A stretch of DNA of 64,000 nucleotides from Thermoleophilaceae bacterium. Lineage in GTDB: Bacteria > Actinomycetota > Thermoleophilia > Solirubrobacterales > Thermoleophilaceae. Position 1 is the stretch's first letter. Each line of letters opens with the position of its first letter. The notes under the pieces were generated by a model that worked only from the letters and a program-made list of their open reading frames with translations, was not told the origin of the DNA and did not search any database. The position numbers and the translations under genes were made by a program. This document shows, piece after piece, positions 41,143 to 53,941 of this stretch. The stretch is taken from contig JAUJNF010000010.1 of assembly GCA_030446485.1 (NCBI GenBank), positions 29,693 through 93,692 of the forward strand, given 5' to 3'.

Positions 41143-42412
41143 GCGGCTCTGATCCTAGAGTCTCGCTCCCCGGATCGGTCCGCCGCAGGACCTCCACGGC
41201 GTCGACGATGGCCCGGGCGATCTCCGCCTTCGAGCCGCGCGGCACCGCCTCGGCGCCCGTCGCGGTGATGATCGTGACCTCGTTGTCCGGGACGTCGAAG
41301 CCGACTCCCGGCTGAGAGACGTCGTTCAGCACGATCGCGTCGAGTTCCTTGCGCTCGAGCTTGTCCCGGGCCCGATCGAGCGCCCCTTCCCGTGCTCTGC
41401 GGCAAAGCCCACGAGCGTCTGTCCCGCGCGCCGCTCCGCCGCCAGCGCGGCCAGGACGTCGGTGGTGGCCTCGAGCTCGAGCGTCAGCCGCTCGCGGTCC
41501 CGCTTGGCGAGCTTGACCGCTGGGGCGCGACCGGGCGAAAGTCCGACACCGCCGCCGCCATCATCAGCACCTGCGCCTCGGCGAAGCCCGCGCGCGTCGT
41601 CGCCTCGAGATCCGCTGCGCTCTCCACGTGCACGTACTCGACGCCGTCGCTTGCCGCGGGAGCCCGACGTTGGCGGCCACCACGGTGACCCTCGCCCCAC
41701 GGCGCACCGCCTCGCGCGCGAGCGCGAAGCCCATCCGCCCCGACGAGCGGTTGCCCACGTAGCGGACCGCGTCGATCGGCTCGCGGGTGCCTCCGGCGGT
41801 CACGAGCACGCGCACACCCTCGAGCGAGCGCGCCGCCTGGTGCTGTCCGAGCACGCCCTCGACGGCGGGCGATAGCGCGGCCGGCTCCGCCAGCCGCCCG
41901 GATCCCCATTCCCCCGGGACGCGAGCTCCCCGGTCTCCGGCCCGACCACCACAGCCCCGCGTGCGGCCAGCGTGCGAGCGTTGGCCTGCGTGGCCGGGTG
42001 CTCCCACATCAGCGCGTTCATGGCGGGCGCGAGGACCAGCGGGCTCGTGCACGCGAGCGCCGCGCTCGTGAGCAGGTTGTCGGCCAGCCCGGTGGCCAGT
42101 TTGGCCAGCGTGTTCGCCGAGGCCGGCGCGATCACGAAGGCGTCGCAGCGGCGCACCAGCTCGAGGTGCGAGATCGGATCGTGGTCGGGCGCCGGCTCCC
42201 CGGGAACGCCCCCCGGGCGGGATCGGGCTCCCACTCCTCGACGAGCACGGGCGCCCCGTGATGCCCTCAAACGTGGCCCGGCCGACGAAGTTCAAGCTGG
42301 ACGGCGTCTGCACCGCCCGGACCGAGTGACCCGCCCGACCCAGCAGGCGGACAAGCTCAACCGCCTTGTAGGCGGCGATTCCGCCGCTTACCCCAACGAG
42401 GACGCGAGCCAT
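41139..42412 (-). CDS. coaBC: Phosphopantothenoylcysteine decarboxylase/ligase, multiply frameshifted
   Basis: MARVLVGVSGGIAAYKAVELVRLLGRAGHSVRAVQTPSSLNFVG..., SHLELVRRCDAFVIAPASANTLAKLATGLADNLLTS, PAMNALMWEHPAT, VTAGGTREPIDAVRYVGNRSSGRMGFALA, MMAAAVSDFRP across frames; stop overlaps the next start (ATGA). Confidence 0.88.
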
Positions 42413-42446
42413 GAGGAAACCCTCGTCTACCGACCAGTCACCGAGG

Positions 42447-42696
42447 CCAGTGGGGGCGCGGGGAGCAAGCCAGACGGGCAAGGACGCAGGGATGAGGGCC
42501 TCGTCACGACGCCGACCCCCGAGCGGGGGCCGGGGGAGCGAGTAGGCACGGACGCAGGGGTGAAGGTGTAGTCACGACGCCGACCCCAAGTGGGGGCGCG
42601 GGGAGCAAGCTAGGCAAGGACGCAGGGGTGAAGGCGTCGGCACTACGCCGAACCCCGAGGACGCCGCATAGCGCCGCTCATCCGCGCTCCCACTAG
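42447..42696. repeat. Tandem repeat array: three ~70-bp units with ~15-bp imperfect terminal inverted repeats
   Basis: Unit starts ~42450, 42521 and 42589, each GTGGGGGCGCGGGGAGCAAGC(C/T)AG...(C)GGACGCAGGGGTGAAGG...ACGACGCCGACCCC; ends CCAGTGGGGGCGCGG (42447-42461) and CCGCGCTCCCACTAG (42682-42696). Confidence 0.8.
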
Positions 42697-42922
42697 CCGC
42701 GGTACTTGTATTTGATCTTACCCGCGGCCACTTCTTCGAGGGCGATCCGCAGGTAGTTCTTCGAGCCGGTCTCGACCATCGGCGGCGGGTACTCGTCGAA
42801 GGTTCCCTCGCCGAGGCTCAGGTAGTACGAGTTGATCTGGCGGGCGCGCTTGCGGCCACGAGCACGCACGCGTAGTTGGAGTCGACACGCTCCAGGAGGG
42901 TGTCGAGGCGGGGCTTGACCAC
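42693..42922 (-). CDS. rpoZ: RNA polymerase omega subunit, frameshifted
   Basis: VKPRLDTLLERVDSNYACVLVAA / ARQINSYYLSLGEGTFDEYPPPMVETGSKNYLRIALEEVAAGKIKYKYRG*. Confidence 0.85.
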
Positions 42923-43495
42923 TCAGGTGCTCCTCTGTTGCTGACTTTCAACTCTAGCGACCAGGTCCTCGAGCTCGCCGGTGGCACGCTCGACCTCGTC
43001 GTTCACCACGACGTGGCGGAACTCCTGCTGGGCGGCCAGCTCCTCGTCGGCCTGGGGCCAGGCGGCTCGCTATCTGCTCGGGAGAATCAGATCCCCGCCC
43101 GACCAGGCGAGCCCGGAGCGCCTCGACCGACGGCGGGGCTATGAACACGCGAGTGGCCGAGGGCAGGCTGGCGGCCACCTGGCGCGCGCCCTGAAGCTCG
43201 ATCTCCAGGATCAGCCCCGGCGCGTCGCGCTCCAGCTCCGATCGCAGCGTTCCGTAGCGGTTGCCGGCGTAGGTGGCGTGCTCCAGGAAGTCCCCGCGCG
43301 CGCGGCGATCCTCGAACTCCTCGACGGTCAGGAAGTGGTAGTCGCGCCCGTCCTCCTCTCCCGGCCGCGGTGCCCTGGTGGTGGCCGACACCGACAGCGC
43401 CGAGGTCCGCCCTGCGCGCGCGCAGGGCGGCGATCAACGTGCGGGACCCCGAGGCCCTTCCCGACCCCCCGACGGGCCGGTGATGACCAGGACGA
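42923..43495 (-). CDS. gmk: Guanylate kinase, frameshifted (start approximate)
   Basis: VFVLVITGPSG(V)GKG / SATTRAPRPGEEDGRDYHFLTVEEFEDRRARGDFLEHATYAGNRYGT...LILEIELQGARQV. Confidence 0.87.
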
Positions 43496-43509
43496 AGACG
43501 CGTCCCGCC

Positions 43510-43853
43510 TCAGCGGCGGAGGTAGGACACGAGCTCGTTGCGCTGGCGCTGGGAGAGGCCGCCGATGGTCTTGCTCGGCGAGATGCGGCAGACGTTGAGA
43601 ATGCGGTTGACCTTCACGCGCCCGTACTTCGGCACGGCGAGCAGCAGATCGAAGACCTTGGCAGTCTGAAGGAACTCGGGGGGTCGAGCAGAAGACCGTG
43701 TATCTGGGCTCGGCCGGCCTTAAGGTCGCGCTTCAGCCGCGCCCGCTCGGTGCGGATCTGGTTGGCGCGCTTGAGCGCGTCCATCCGCTGCACCAACGAG
43801 CGCTCGGGTGCCGTCCCGGTGACGGTTCTCGGCGGCGACTCGGTCGGGACCAT
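43510..43853 (-). CDS. mihF: Actinobacterial integration host factor (mIHF-type), one frameshift near 43685
   Basis: RMDALKRANQIRTERARLKRDLKAGRAQIHGLLLDPP / FLQTAKVFDLLLAVPKYGRVKVNRILNVCRISPSKTIGGLSQRQRNELVSYLRR*. Confidence 0.88.
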
Positions 43854-43919
43854 GCGCGGCGAGGCGAGTCTACATGGACGGGCGGCTCGCAAGCGTCAAC
43901 GGACCGAAATCTAAGAGAT

Positions 43920-47096
<3,177 letters not shown>

Positions 47097-47103
<7 letters not shown>

Positions 47104-47200
47104 GCCAGATGCCTGCGCCATACGGCGTCCTCGGGTCTCGACTTGGCCCACCAAGCCTTCGACCCTGCGTCCTTGTCTGGCTTGACCCCTGGCATGCCTA
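47097..47200. repeat. Structured MITE/REP-like element with perfect 12-bp terminal inverted repeats between carA and carB
   Basis: TAGGCATGCCAG (47097-47108) and CTGGCATGCCTA (47189-47200); internal nested inverted repeats GGGTC..CTTGG-CCCA-CCAAG..GACCC; core homologous to the 42.45-42.70 kb array. Confidence 0.75.
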
Positions 47201-48357
47201 CGACGATGAGAGCGAGGAAGTCGTCGAAGAGGTGGTTCGCGTCGTTGGGCCCCGGGCCGGCCTCGGGGTGGTACTGCGCCGTCGCGCCCGGCACGTCGCG
47301 CAACACGAGGCCCTCGACGGTGCGGTCGTAGAGGTTGAGCTGCGACAGCTCGGCGATGCCGAAGTCGGTCTCCCAGCGCACCGGCTCGTCGGCCTCGATC
47401 GTGCGCTCGCCGCCGGGGCCGAGCACCGCGAAGCCGTGGTTCTGCGACGTGATCTCGATCCGCCCGCTGTCGAGGTCCTTGACGGGATGGTTCGTCCCGC
47501 GGTGGCCGAAGCGCAGCTTGAAGGTGTCGAGGCCGATCGCTCGGCAGAGGAGCTGGTGGCCGAGGCAGATGCCGAACACCGGCACCTTGCCGACGACGCC
47601 GCGCACCGCCTCGACGACGTAGTCGAGCGCCGCCGGATCGCCTGGTCCGTTGGCGAGGAAGACCGCATCGGAGCGCGTGCGAGCAGCTCCGCAGCGCTCG
47701 TGTGGCAGGGGTGGAGCTCTAGCCGCACCCCGCGCGCGCGCAGGTTCTCGACGATCGCGGCCTTGATCCCGGTGTCGAGCGCGACCACCGTCGGTGCGCC
47801 CGTGGCCGCCTCGAGCTCGTCCGCGGCGGCGATCGTCAGCGATCCGGCGCAGCGCGGATCGAATATCACCGCCTCGTCCGGCGTGACCTCGCGGGCGAGG
47901 TCGCCCTCCATCCGAGGCTCCGCGCGAACGCGCTCGATCGCCTCGCGCTCACGGGATGGGCGGAGAAGACCCCGCCGCGCATGGCGCCCCGGTCCCGGAT
48001 GTGGCGCACGAGCGAGCGCGTGTCAAGCCCCGACAGCGCCGGCGTGCCGCTCGCCTCGAGCCACGCGAGCCAGCCGCCCTCGGCTCCGTACCGCTCGTCT
48101 CGATCGACCCCCTCGCGCATCAGCACGGCTGCGGCCTGCACCGACGGCGACTCCATCGCAGAGGCGTTGACGCCGTAGTTGCCGATCAGCGGGTAGGTGA
48201 AGGCGAGGATCTGCCGGCGATAGCTCGGGTCGGTGACCGCTTCCTGGTAGCCCGACATACCGGTGTTGAATACGACCTCGCCGGTGACCTCCACGGCTGC
48301 GCCCACCGCCTCGCCGTCGAAGCGCTCACCGTCCTCGAGCAGCAGATACCCACTCAT
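47198..48357 (-). CDS. carA: Carbamoyl-phosphate synthase small subunit, frameshifted (3' end uncertain)
   Basis: [46 protein letters not shown]..., [37 protein letters not shown]. Confidence 0.9.
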
Positions 48358-49714
48358 ACGACCCCGAGCGCGAACGTGCGCTCGCGATAGGCGACGCCGA
48401 CGCCTTCGCCGGCGATCGTCATCCGGACGCGACCCGTCAGCTGGCGCCCGGCGAAGCACGAGTTGGCCGAACGGCTCTCGTAGCCCGCCTCGCCGACCAG
48501 CCACTGCCCGTCGAGGTCGATCAGGCACAGATTCGCCGGCGAGCCGGCGGCGGAGCGACGGAGGCCGGAGGCCGAACGGCACGCCGCCCGCGGTCATCCG
48601 CGCGACGAGCAGGTCGAGATCCAGCAGGCCGGGGAGCACGAGCTCGGTGTGCAGCGCGGCGAACGCCGTCTCGAGGCCGGTCACCCCATCGGCGCGATCT
48701 CGAAGGGCTGCTCCTTCTCCTCGCGCGGATGCGGCGCGTGGTCGGTCGCGACGCAATCGATGGTCCCCGAGCGCAGGCCGTCGACGAGCGCGCTGCGATC
48801 GCGCTGCGCGCGCAGCGCGGCGGGTTCATCTTCCGGTTGGTGTCGAGCGAGCGCACGTTCTCGTCGGTCAGGGTCAGGTGGTGCGGCGAGACCTCGGCGC
48901 TGACCGCGATCCCAGCGCCCTTGGCGCGCTCGACCGCCTCGACCGACTCGAGCGCCGAAAGGTGCTGGAAGTGCAGGCGGCCGCCTTCGTAGCCTGCGAT
49001 CGCGGCGTCGCGCGCGATCGTCGTCGACTCGGAGATCGACGGGATGCCGGCCAGCCCGAGCTGCGCCGACACCGCGCCCTCGTGCATGACGCCGGTGCCG
49101 AGAGCGACGGGTCCTCCTCGTGCAGCGCGAGCACGCGGCCGGCCAGGCGCTGGTACTGGAGCGCGAGACGCAGCACGCCCGCGCGGCGCACGCGGCAGCC
49201 CGTCGTCTGAGAAGGCGACGGCGCCCGAGTCGGCCAGCTCGGCCATCTCGGTCAGGGCATCGCCGCGCTGGCCCTGGGTGATCGCGGCGAGGAAGCCGGT
49301 CGGCACGTGGGCGCTCTCGCGCGCGCGCTCGCGCAGCGAGCGCAGCAGCGGCGCGCGGAGTCGACGACGGGCTGCGTGTTCGGCATCGCGAGCACCGCGC
49401 AGAACCCGCCGGCGCGGCGGCGCGCGAGTGCCGGAGTCGACGTCCTCGACGTGCTCGAGCCCCGGCGTGCGCAGGTGCACGTGCGGGTCGACGAACGCCG
49501 GCACGACGACGAGCCCGGTGGCATCGACGAGCTCGGCTTCCGCGGGCGCCTCGAGCGCGCCGGGCTCCCCGAGCTCGGCCACCCGGCCGGCGCGCACGAG
49601 CACGTCTCCGAGGCGGTCGAGCCCGACGCGGGGATCGAGCAGGCGAGCGCCGCTCAGGAGCGCATCGGCCGGGGAGCCGGCCGCGTGGTCGAGCTCGACC
49701 GGCGGCGGGCTCAC
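48354..49714 (-). CDS. pyrC: Dihydroorotase, frameshifted
   Basis: LLSGARLLDPRVGLDRLGDVLVRAGRVAELG..., VVPAFVDPHVHLRTPGLEHVED, VSAEVSPHHLTLTDE, DHAPHPREEKEQPFEIAP across frames. Confidence 0.88.
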
Positions 49715-50673
49715 GCCGGCTGAGGCTCCACCGTCGCGGCCTGCGCCCGGGCAGGGCTCGGCGGAGCGCCGACGCCACCGCCAGCGAGCAGGTCGAACAG
49801 CACGGCCATGCGCACGACGATCCCCGACTCGACCTGGGGGATGATCAGTGCCTGGGGCGAGTCGATCACCTCGGCCGACAGCTCGACGCCCCGGTTGACG
49901 GGACCGGGGTGCATCAGGAGCTGGCGCGGACCGAGCCGTCGCGCGTGGATCTGGAAGCGAGCGGCGTACTCGCGCAAGGACGGCACGAAGCTGCCCTCCA
50001 TCCGCTCGTGCTGCATGCGCAGGACATAGACCACGTCGGCCTCGCCGAGCTCGTCGAGCGAGTGGCGCACCCGGCAGCCGAGCGACTCGACCTCGCGCGG
50101 GATCAGCGTCGGCGGACCGCAGACGGTCACCTGACAGCCCATGCGCCCGAACGCCAGCACGTTCGAGCGTGCGACGCGCGAGTGCAGCACGTCGCCGACG
50201 ATCCAGATCCCCAGCCCGTCGAGCGAGCCCACGCGCTTGCGCAGCGTGTAGACGTCGAGCAGCGCCTGGGTCGGATGCTCGCGCTTGCCGTCGCCGGCAT
50301 TCACGACCGCCGCGCGGCTCCAGCCAGCCACGAGCGCCGCCGCACCGGCGTAGGGCGAGCGGATCACGATCACGGCCGGGTCGTAGGCCGAAAGCGTCTG
50401 GATCGTGTCCTTCAGCGACTCGCCCTTGTCGACCGACGAACCGGCCGACTTGACGCTGACGAGGTCGGCCGACAGGCGCTTGGCGGCGATCTCGAACGAC
50501 GACGCCGTGCGCGTCGATGACTCGTAGAAGAGATTGATGACCGTCCGCCCGCGCAGCGTCGGCACCTTCTTGACCTCGCGTCCGGACACCTCGGCGAAGC
50601 TCTCCGCGCGCCCGAGGATGCGCTCGATGTCCGCCCGCGACAGATCCTCGATCGACAGCAGGCTGCGCGTCAC
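49711..50673 (-). CDS. pyrB: Aspartate carbamoyltransferase catalytic subunit
   Basis: 320 aa; TVINLFYESSTRTASSFEIAAKRLSAD, HPTQALLDVYTLR, MHPGPVNRGVEL. Confidence 0.95.
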   Translation of the reverse strand: MTRSLLSIEDLSRADIERILGRAESFAEVSGREVKKVPTLRGRTVINLFYESSTRTASSFEIAAKRLSADLVSVKSAGSSVDKGESLKDTIQTLSAYDPAVIVIRSPYAGAAALVAGWSRAAVVNAGDGKREHPTQALLDVYTLRKRVGSLDGLGIWIVGDVLHSRVARSNVLAFGRMGCQVTVCGPPTLIPREVESLGCRVRHSLDELGEADVVYVLRMQHERMEGSFVPSLREYAARFQIHARRLGPRQLLMHPGPVNRGVELSAEVIDSPQALIIPQVESGIVVRMAVLFDLLAGGGVGAPPSPARAQAATVEPQPA

Positions 50674-51212
50674 GCCGGCACCTCCGCGCGCTGGGCGAGC
50701 GCGACCTCGTCGACGCCGTCGATCTCCTCGACCCTCACCTTCACGTGCTCGGAGCGCGCGGTCGGCAGGTTCTTGCCGACGTAGTCGGGCCGGAAGGGAA
50801 GCTCGCGGTGGCCGCGGTCGGCGAGCACGGCGAGCTGCACCCGGCGCGGGCGCCCGTAGTCGAACAGCGCTTCGATCGCCGCCCTGACGGTGCGGCCGGT
50901 GTAGAGGACGTCGTCGACCAGCACGATCGTGTGCGCCTCGACGGGGAAGTCGATCGCCGAGGCGGCGACCAGCGGCTGCGAGGCGCGCATCGACAGGTCG
51001 TCGCGGTAGAACGAGATGTCGAGCTCGCCGAACGGGACCGAGGCGTCCAGCAGCTCGGACACGAGCCCGTGCAGCCGCCGTCCGAGCACGGCGCCGCGGC
51101 GGTGGATGCCGACCAGGGCAACGTCGTGCCCGCCCGTCCGCTCGACGATCTCGTGGGCGATGCGCACGAGCGTGCGCCGCATCTCCTCGAAGTCGAGGAC
51201 GGTCCTGTCTTC
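50670..51212 (-). CDS. pyrR: Bifunctional pyr operon regulator/uracil phosphoribosyltransferase
   Basis: ALVGIHRRGAVLGRRL, DLSMRASQPLV, IVLVDDVLYTGRTVRAAIEALFDYGRPRRVQLAVLADRGHRELP. Confidence 0.94.
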   Translation of the reverse strand, partial: EDRTVLDFEEMRRTLVRIAHEIVERTGGHDVALVGIHRRGAVLGRRLHGLVSELLDASVPFGELDISFYRDDLSMRASQPLVAASAIDFPVEAHTIVLVDDVLYTGRTVRAAIEALFDYGRPRRVQLAVLADRGHRELPFRPDYVGKNLPTARSEHVKVRVEEIDGVDEVALAQRAEVPA

Positions 51213-51223
51213 CATCGATCTGT

Positions 51224-51256
51224 TCCTTCCTGGCCTCACGGGACCGGGTTAAAGGA
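51224..51256 (-). promoter_or_regulatory. PyrR-binding RNA element in the pyrR leader
   Basis: Minus strand TCCTTTAACCCGGTCCCGTGAGGCCAGGAAGGA: stem TCCTT/AAGGA and conserved loop TCCCGTGAGG; 12 nt upstream of the pyrR ATG and including its SD-like AGGAAGGA. Confidence 0.75.
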
Positions 51257-51297
51257 GCCGTCGGCGAGGCTAGCAGGGGCTCAGGCCGGATCCGGGC

Positions 51298-52242
51298 TCA
51301 GGGTCCATCCTCTCGGCGCCGGTGCACGGGCTCGCCCCGCTCGGGAAACGGCAGCTCGACGCGATCGAAGTCGCGCGGCACGATCGTGCGCTCGAACGTC
51401 GCACGGGCCTCGTCGCGAAGCTCCGACCCCCCGTAGCGCGGCGAGACGTGGGTGAGCGCGAGCAGCGCGACCCCGGCGGCGAGCGCAAGCTCGGCCGCGT
51501 CGCTCGCGGTCGTGTGGCTCGTCTCTCTCGCGCGCGCGGCATCGTGCGAGCTGAAGGTGGCCTCGTGCACGAGCAGATCCGCCCCGTGCGCCATCGCGCG
51601 GGTGACCTCGGCCGGGCGCGTGTCGCCCGTCAGCACGAGCTTGCGGCCGCGGCGCGCGGGCCCGAGCACCTGCTCCGGCCGCACCTCGCCGCGACTGCCG
51701 GCGACGGGCTCGCCGCGCTGCAGGCGACCGAAGTCGGGGCCCGCGACGACGCCGAGGTCGCGCGCACGGACCTCGTCGAAGCGTCCGGGGCGATCCTGCT
51801 CGACGAGCGCGTAGCCGTACGCCGGCACCCTGTGCTCGACCGCGAAGGGCGCGACCAGGTAGCCGTCGCGGGTGACCGGCTCGTTGGGCGCGAGCTCGCG
51901 CAGCCTCAGCTCGTAGGGCGTGCGCCCGATCAGGGGCCTCAGCACCTCGAAGAGCGCCTCGAGCCCGGGCGGCCCGTAGACGGTCAGCGGCACCTCGCGG
52001 CCCCGCAGCGCGAAGGTCTTGACCATCCCGGGCAGCCCGAGCACGTGGTCGGCGTGCATGTGGGTGAGGAAGACGTGCTCTAGGTCGACGAGGCCAGAGG
52101 AGCGCAGGAGCTGGCGCTGCGTCCCCTCGCCGCAGTCGAACAGCAGCGCATCGCCGCCGCGGCGCACGAGCGTGGCCGGCAGTCCGCGGCGCGCGCTCGG
52201 GAGCGAGCCGGCGGTGCCGACGAAGACGACGTCGAGGTCGAT
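51298..52242 (-). CDS. rnz: Ribonuclease Z (start codon uncertain)
   Basis: IDLDVVFVGTAGSLPSARRGLPATLVRRGGDALLFDCGEGTQRQLLRSSGLVDLEHVFLTHMHADHVLGLPGMVKTF. Confidence 0.88.
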   Translation of the reverse strand: MDLDVVFVGTAGSLPSARRGLPATLVRRGGDALLFDCGEGTQRQLLRSSGLVDLEHVFLTHMHADHVLGLPGMVKTFALRGREVPLTVYGPPGLEALFEVLRPLIGRTPYELRLRELAPNEPVTRDGYLVAPFAVEHRVPAYGYALVEQDRPGRFDEVRARDLGVVAGPDFGRLQRGEPVAGSRGEVRPEQVLGPARRGRKLVLTGDTRPAEVTRAMAHGADLLVHEATFSSHDAARARETSHTTASDAAELALAAGVALLALTHVSPRYGGSELRDEARATFERTIVPRDFDRVELPFPERGEPVHRRREDGP

Positions 52243-52263
52243 GGCGCCTGCTCCCTAGACCAT

Positions 52264-52740
52264 CTAGTCGAGCGCGACGTGCTCGAATCGCAGCCGCCCG
52301 GCGCTCACCTCGGCGATTCCCATCGTGTGCCGCGGCGCGCGGCGGCGGTCGGTGGGGCTGCCGGGGTTAAAGATCTGAAAGCCGTCGCGCTGCTCGTGCA
52401 GAGGTAGGTGCGAGTGCCCGAAGACGACCGCGTCGACGTCCGGGAAGCGGGCTCGCAGCCGCTCGAGCCGTCCCGCGGCGCGCCCGGCGTCGTGTACGAG
52501 CGCGATCCGCGCTCCGCCGGCCTCGACCGTTCGCGCGCCCGGCAGCCGTGACGTGAGCGCCGGCTCGTCGACGTTCCCCCAAACCGCGGCGACCGGTGGG
52601 CCGAGCGACTCGATCTCCGCCAGCACGCTGGACGCGACGAAGTCGCCCGCGTGGAGGATCAACTCAGCATCGGCGAGGCGGGCGACGCAGGGCTCGGGCA
52701 GCCGGCGGCGGGCGCGCGGCAGATGGGTGTCGGCGATCAC
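52264..52740 (-). CDS. YfcE/MJ0936-type metallophosphoesterase
   Basis: VIADTHLPRARRRLP..., LILHAGDFV, AVWGNVDEP, VVFGHSHLPL, NPGSPTDRR. Confidence 0.85.
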   Translation of the reverse strand: MIADTHLPRARRRLPEPCVARLADAELILHAGDFVASSVLAEIESLGPPVAAVWGNVDEPALTSRLPGARTVEAGGARIALVHDAGRAAGRLERLRARFPDVDAVVFGHSHLPLHEQRDGFQIFNPGSPTDRRRAPRHTMGIAEVSAGRLRFEHVALD

Positions 52741-52807
52741 CGCGATCAGTATCGGGGCAGCGTAGTGCGCGCCTCCTCGGTGGCCGCAGCGCGTCGCCCG
52801 ACGACGA

Positions 52808-52833
52808 CGAGAGCCGCCCGGGGGCGGCTCTCG
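52808..52833. terminator. GC-rich hairpin downstream of ferritin-like gene 1
   Basis: CGAGAGCCGCC-CGGG-GGCGGCTCTCG, 11-bp perfect stem; no U-run. Confidence 0.5.
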
Positions 52834-52880
52834 AGTCGTCGCTGTCTCGGGGCTGGGCGGCGTGCCCCGAGGCTTCAACC

Positions 52881-53768
52881 TCAGCGCGGCGTGAGCGTGC
52901 TCAGCCCGCCGACAGCCGGACCGTTCTCCGCGCGAATCGCGTCGGCGGTCGGCGTCTGGTTGCGCACGGTGTTGAAGTCGAACGCCGTGCCGGGCATCGA
53001 CCCCTGCTTGCCGAAGCCGAAGCCCGCGGCCTGGAGCTGCGCGACCGCCGCGCCGGGCGTGCGGAACCCGATCTGATGTGGGTTGTTGGGAATCGGCGGC
53101 GTGGCGTCCTCGGGCTGCGAGTAGCGCAGGAAGACGCGGTCGTTGCCGAGCTTGCCGAGCGACTGGCGCGCGGCGGCGCGGTGCACGGCCTCGACGCCGC
53201 AGAACTCTGCGGCGGTGCGAGCGAACTGGCCGCGCAGCGTGCCGCCGGTCCGCTTCGGGCCGGCGTTCGCGAAGGCGGTCACGGCGAGCAGGTAGGCGTT
53301 GACGAAGATCTCGTCGCCGATCTCGAGCGCGGTCAGGAAGTTCGTGGCGTTCTGGAGGTAGGCGTTCGGCACGAAGATCGTCGTCGCGAGCGGCTTCGCG
53401 CCGAGGGCCCCGGTGAGCACCTGGTAGTGGATCAGCTCCTCGCGCGCGGCGGCGCGGACGTTGCGCCGCGTGACCGTGCCGTCGCGGTCGCCGGGCAGGT
53501 TGGCGAAGAAGCTCCGGGGCTGGTTGCCGCCGACCGTGTTGACGATCGTCGCGAGCACCTCGGCGGTGGCGGCGACGTTCAAGAGCTCCTGCGTATCGAC
53601 GCTGTGTCGCGACGAGGTCGCGGCCTCGGCCTCCTGCGCGAGCCCGAGCAGGCCCATCCCGCCGAGTGCGGCGCCGGCACCGGCCACGAGCTGGCGGCGG
53701 GTGGCCGCCGGCTTGTCGGCATTCTGCTCGTCGATTGATCCGTAGATCAGGTTGAGCGTCTCGCTCAT
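52881..53768 (-). CDS. Tat-exported ferritin-like domain protein (paralog 1)
   Basis: MSETLNLIYGSIDEQNADKPAATRRQLVAGAGAALGGMGLLGLAQEAEAA (Tat signal); AAREELIHYQVL...; ~strong similarity to the next gene. Confidence 0.8.
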   Translation of the reverse strand: MSETLNLIYGSIDEQNADKPAATRRQLVAGAGAALGGMGLLGLAQEAEAATSSRHSVDTQELLNVAATAEVLATIVNTVGGNQPRSFFANLPGDRDGTVTRRNVRAAAREELIHYQVLTGALGAKPLATTIFVPNAYLQNATNFLTALEIGDEIFVNAYLLAVTAFANAGPKRTGGTLRGQFARTAAEFCGVEAVHRAAARQSLGKLGNDRVFLRYSQPEDATPPIPNNPHQIGFRTPGAAVAQLQAAGFGFGKQGSMPGTAFDFNTVRNQTPTADAIRAENGPAVGGLSTLTPR

Positions 53769-53890
53769 GTCTCTCCTTGGTACGTGGTCGGGCGATTTGG
53801 CCCGCGTATGGAGCCCGGCGCGTTGGCGACAACGGATCACCTCCCGGGCGATCTTCTCGCAAGGCCCTCGTGCTTTCCCCGCACGGGCGT

Positions 53891-53920
53891 CGGCCGGAAG
53901 CCCGGCGAGGCTTCCGGCCG
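53891..53920. terminator. GC-rich hairpin downstream of ferritin-like gene 2
   Basis: CGGCCGGAAGCC-CGGCGA-GGCTTCCGGCCG, 12-bp perfect stem; no U-run. Confidence 0.5.
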
Positions 53921-53941
53921 CCGCCGGGGAACGCGTGGTCG

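Noticed and set aside
42447-42696. Tandem array considered as a CRISPR
   Set aside because: Units are contiguous ~70-bp degenerate repeats without unique spacers or cas genes.
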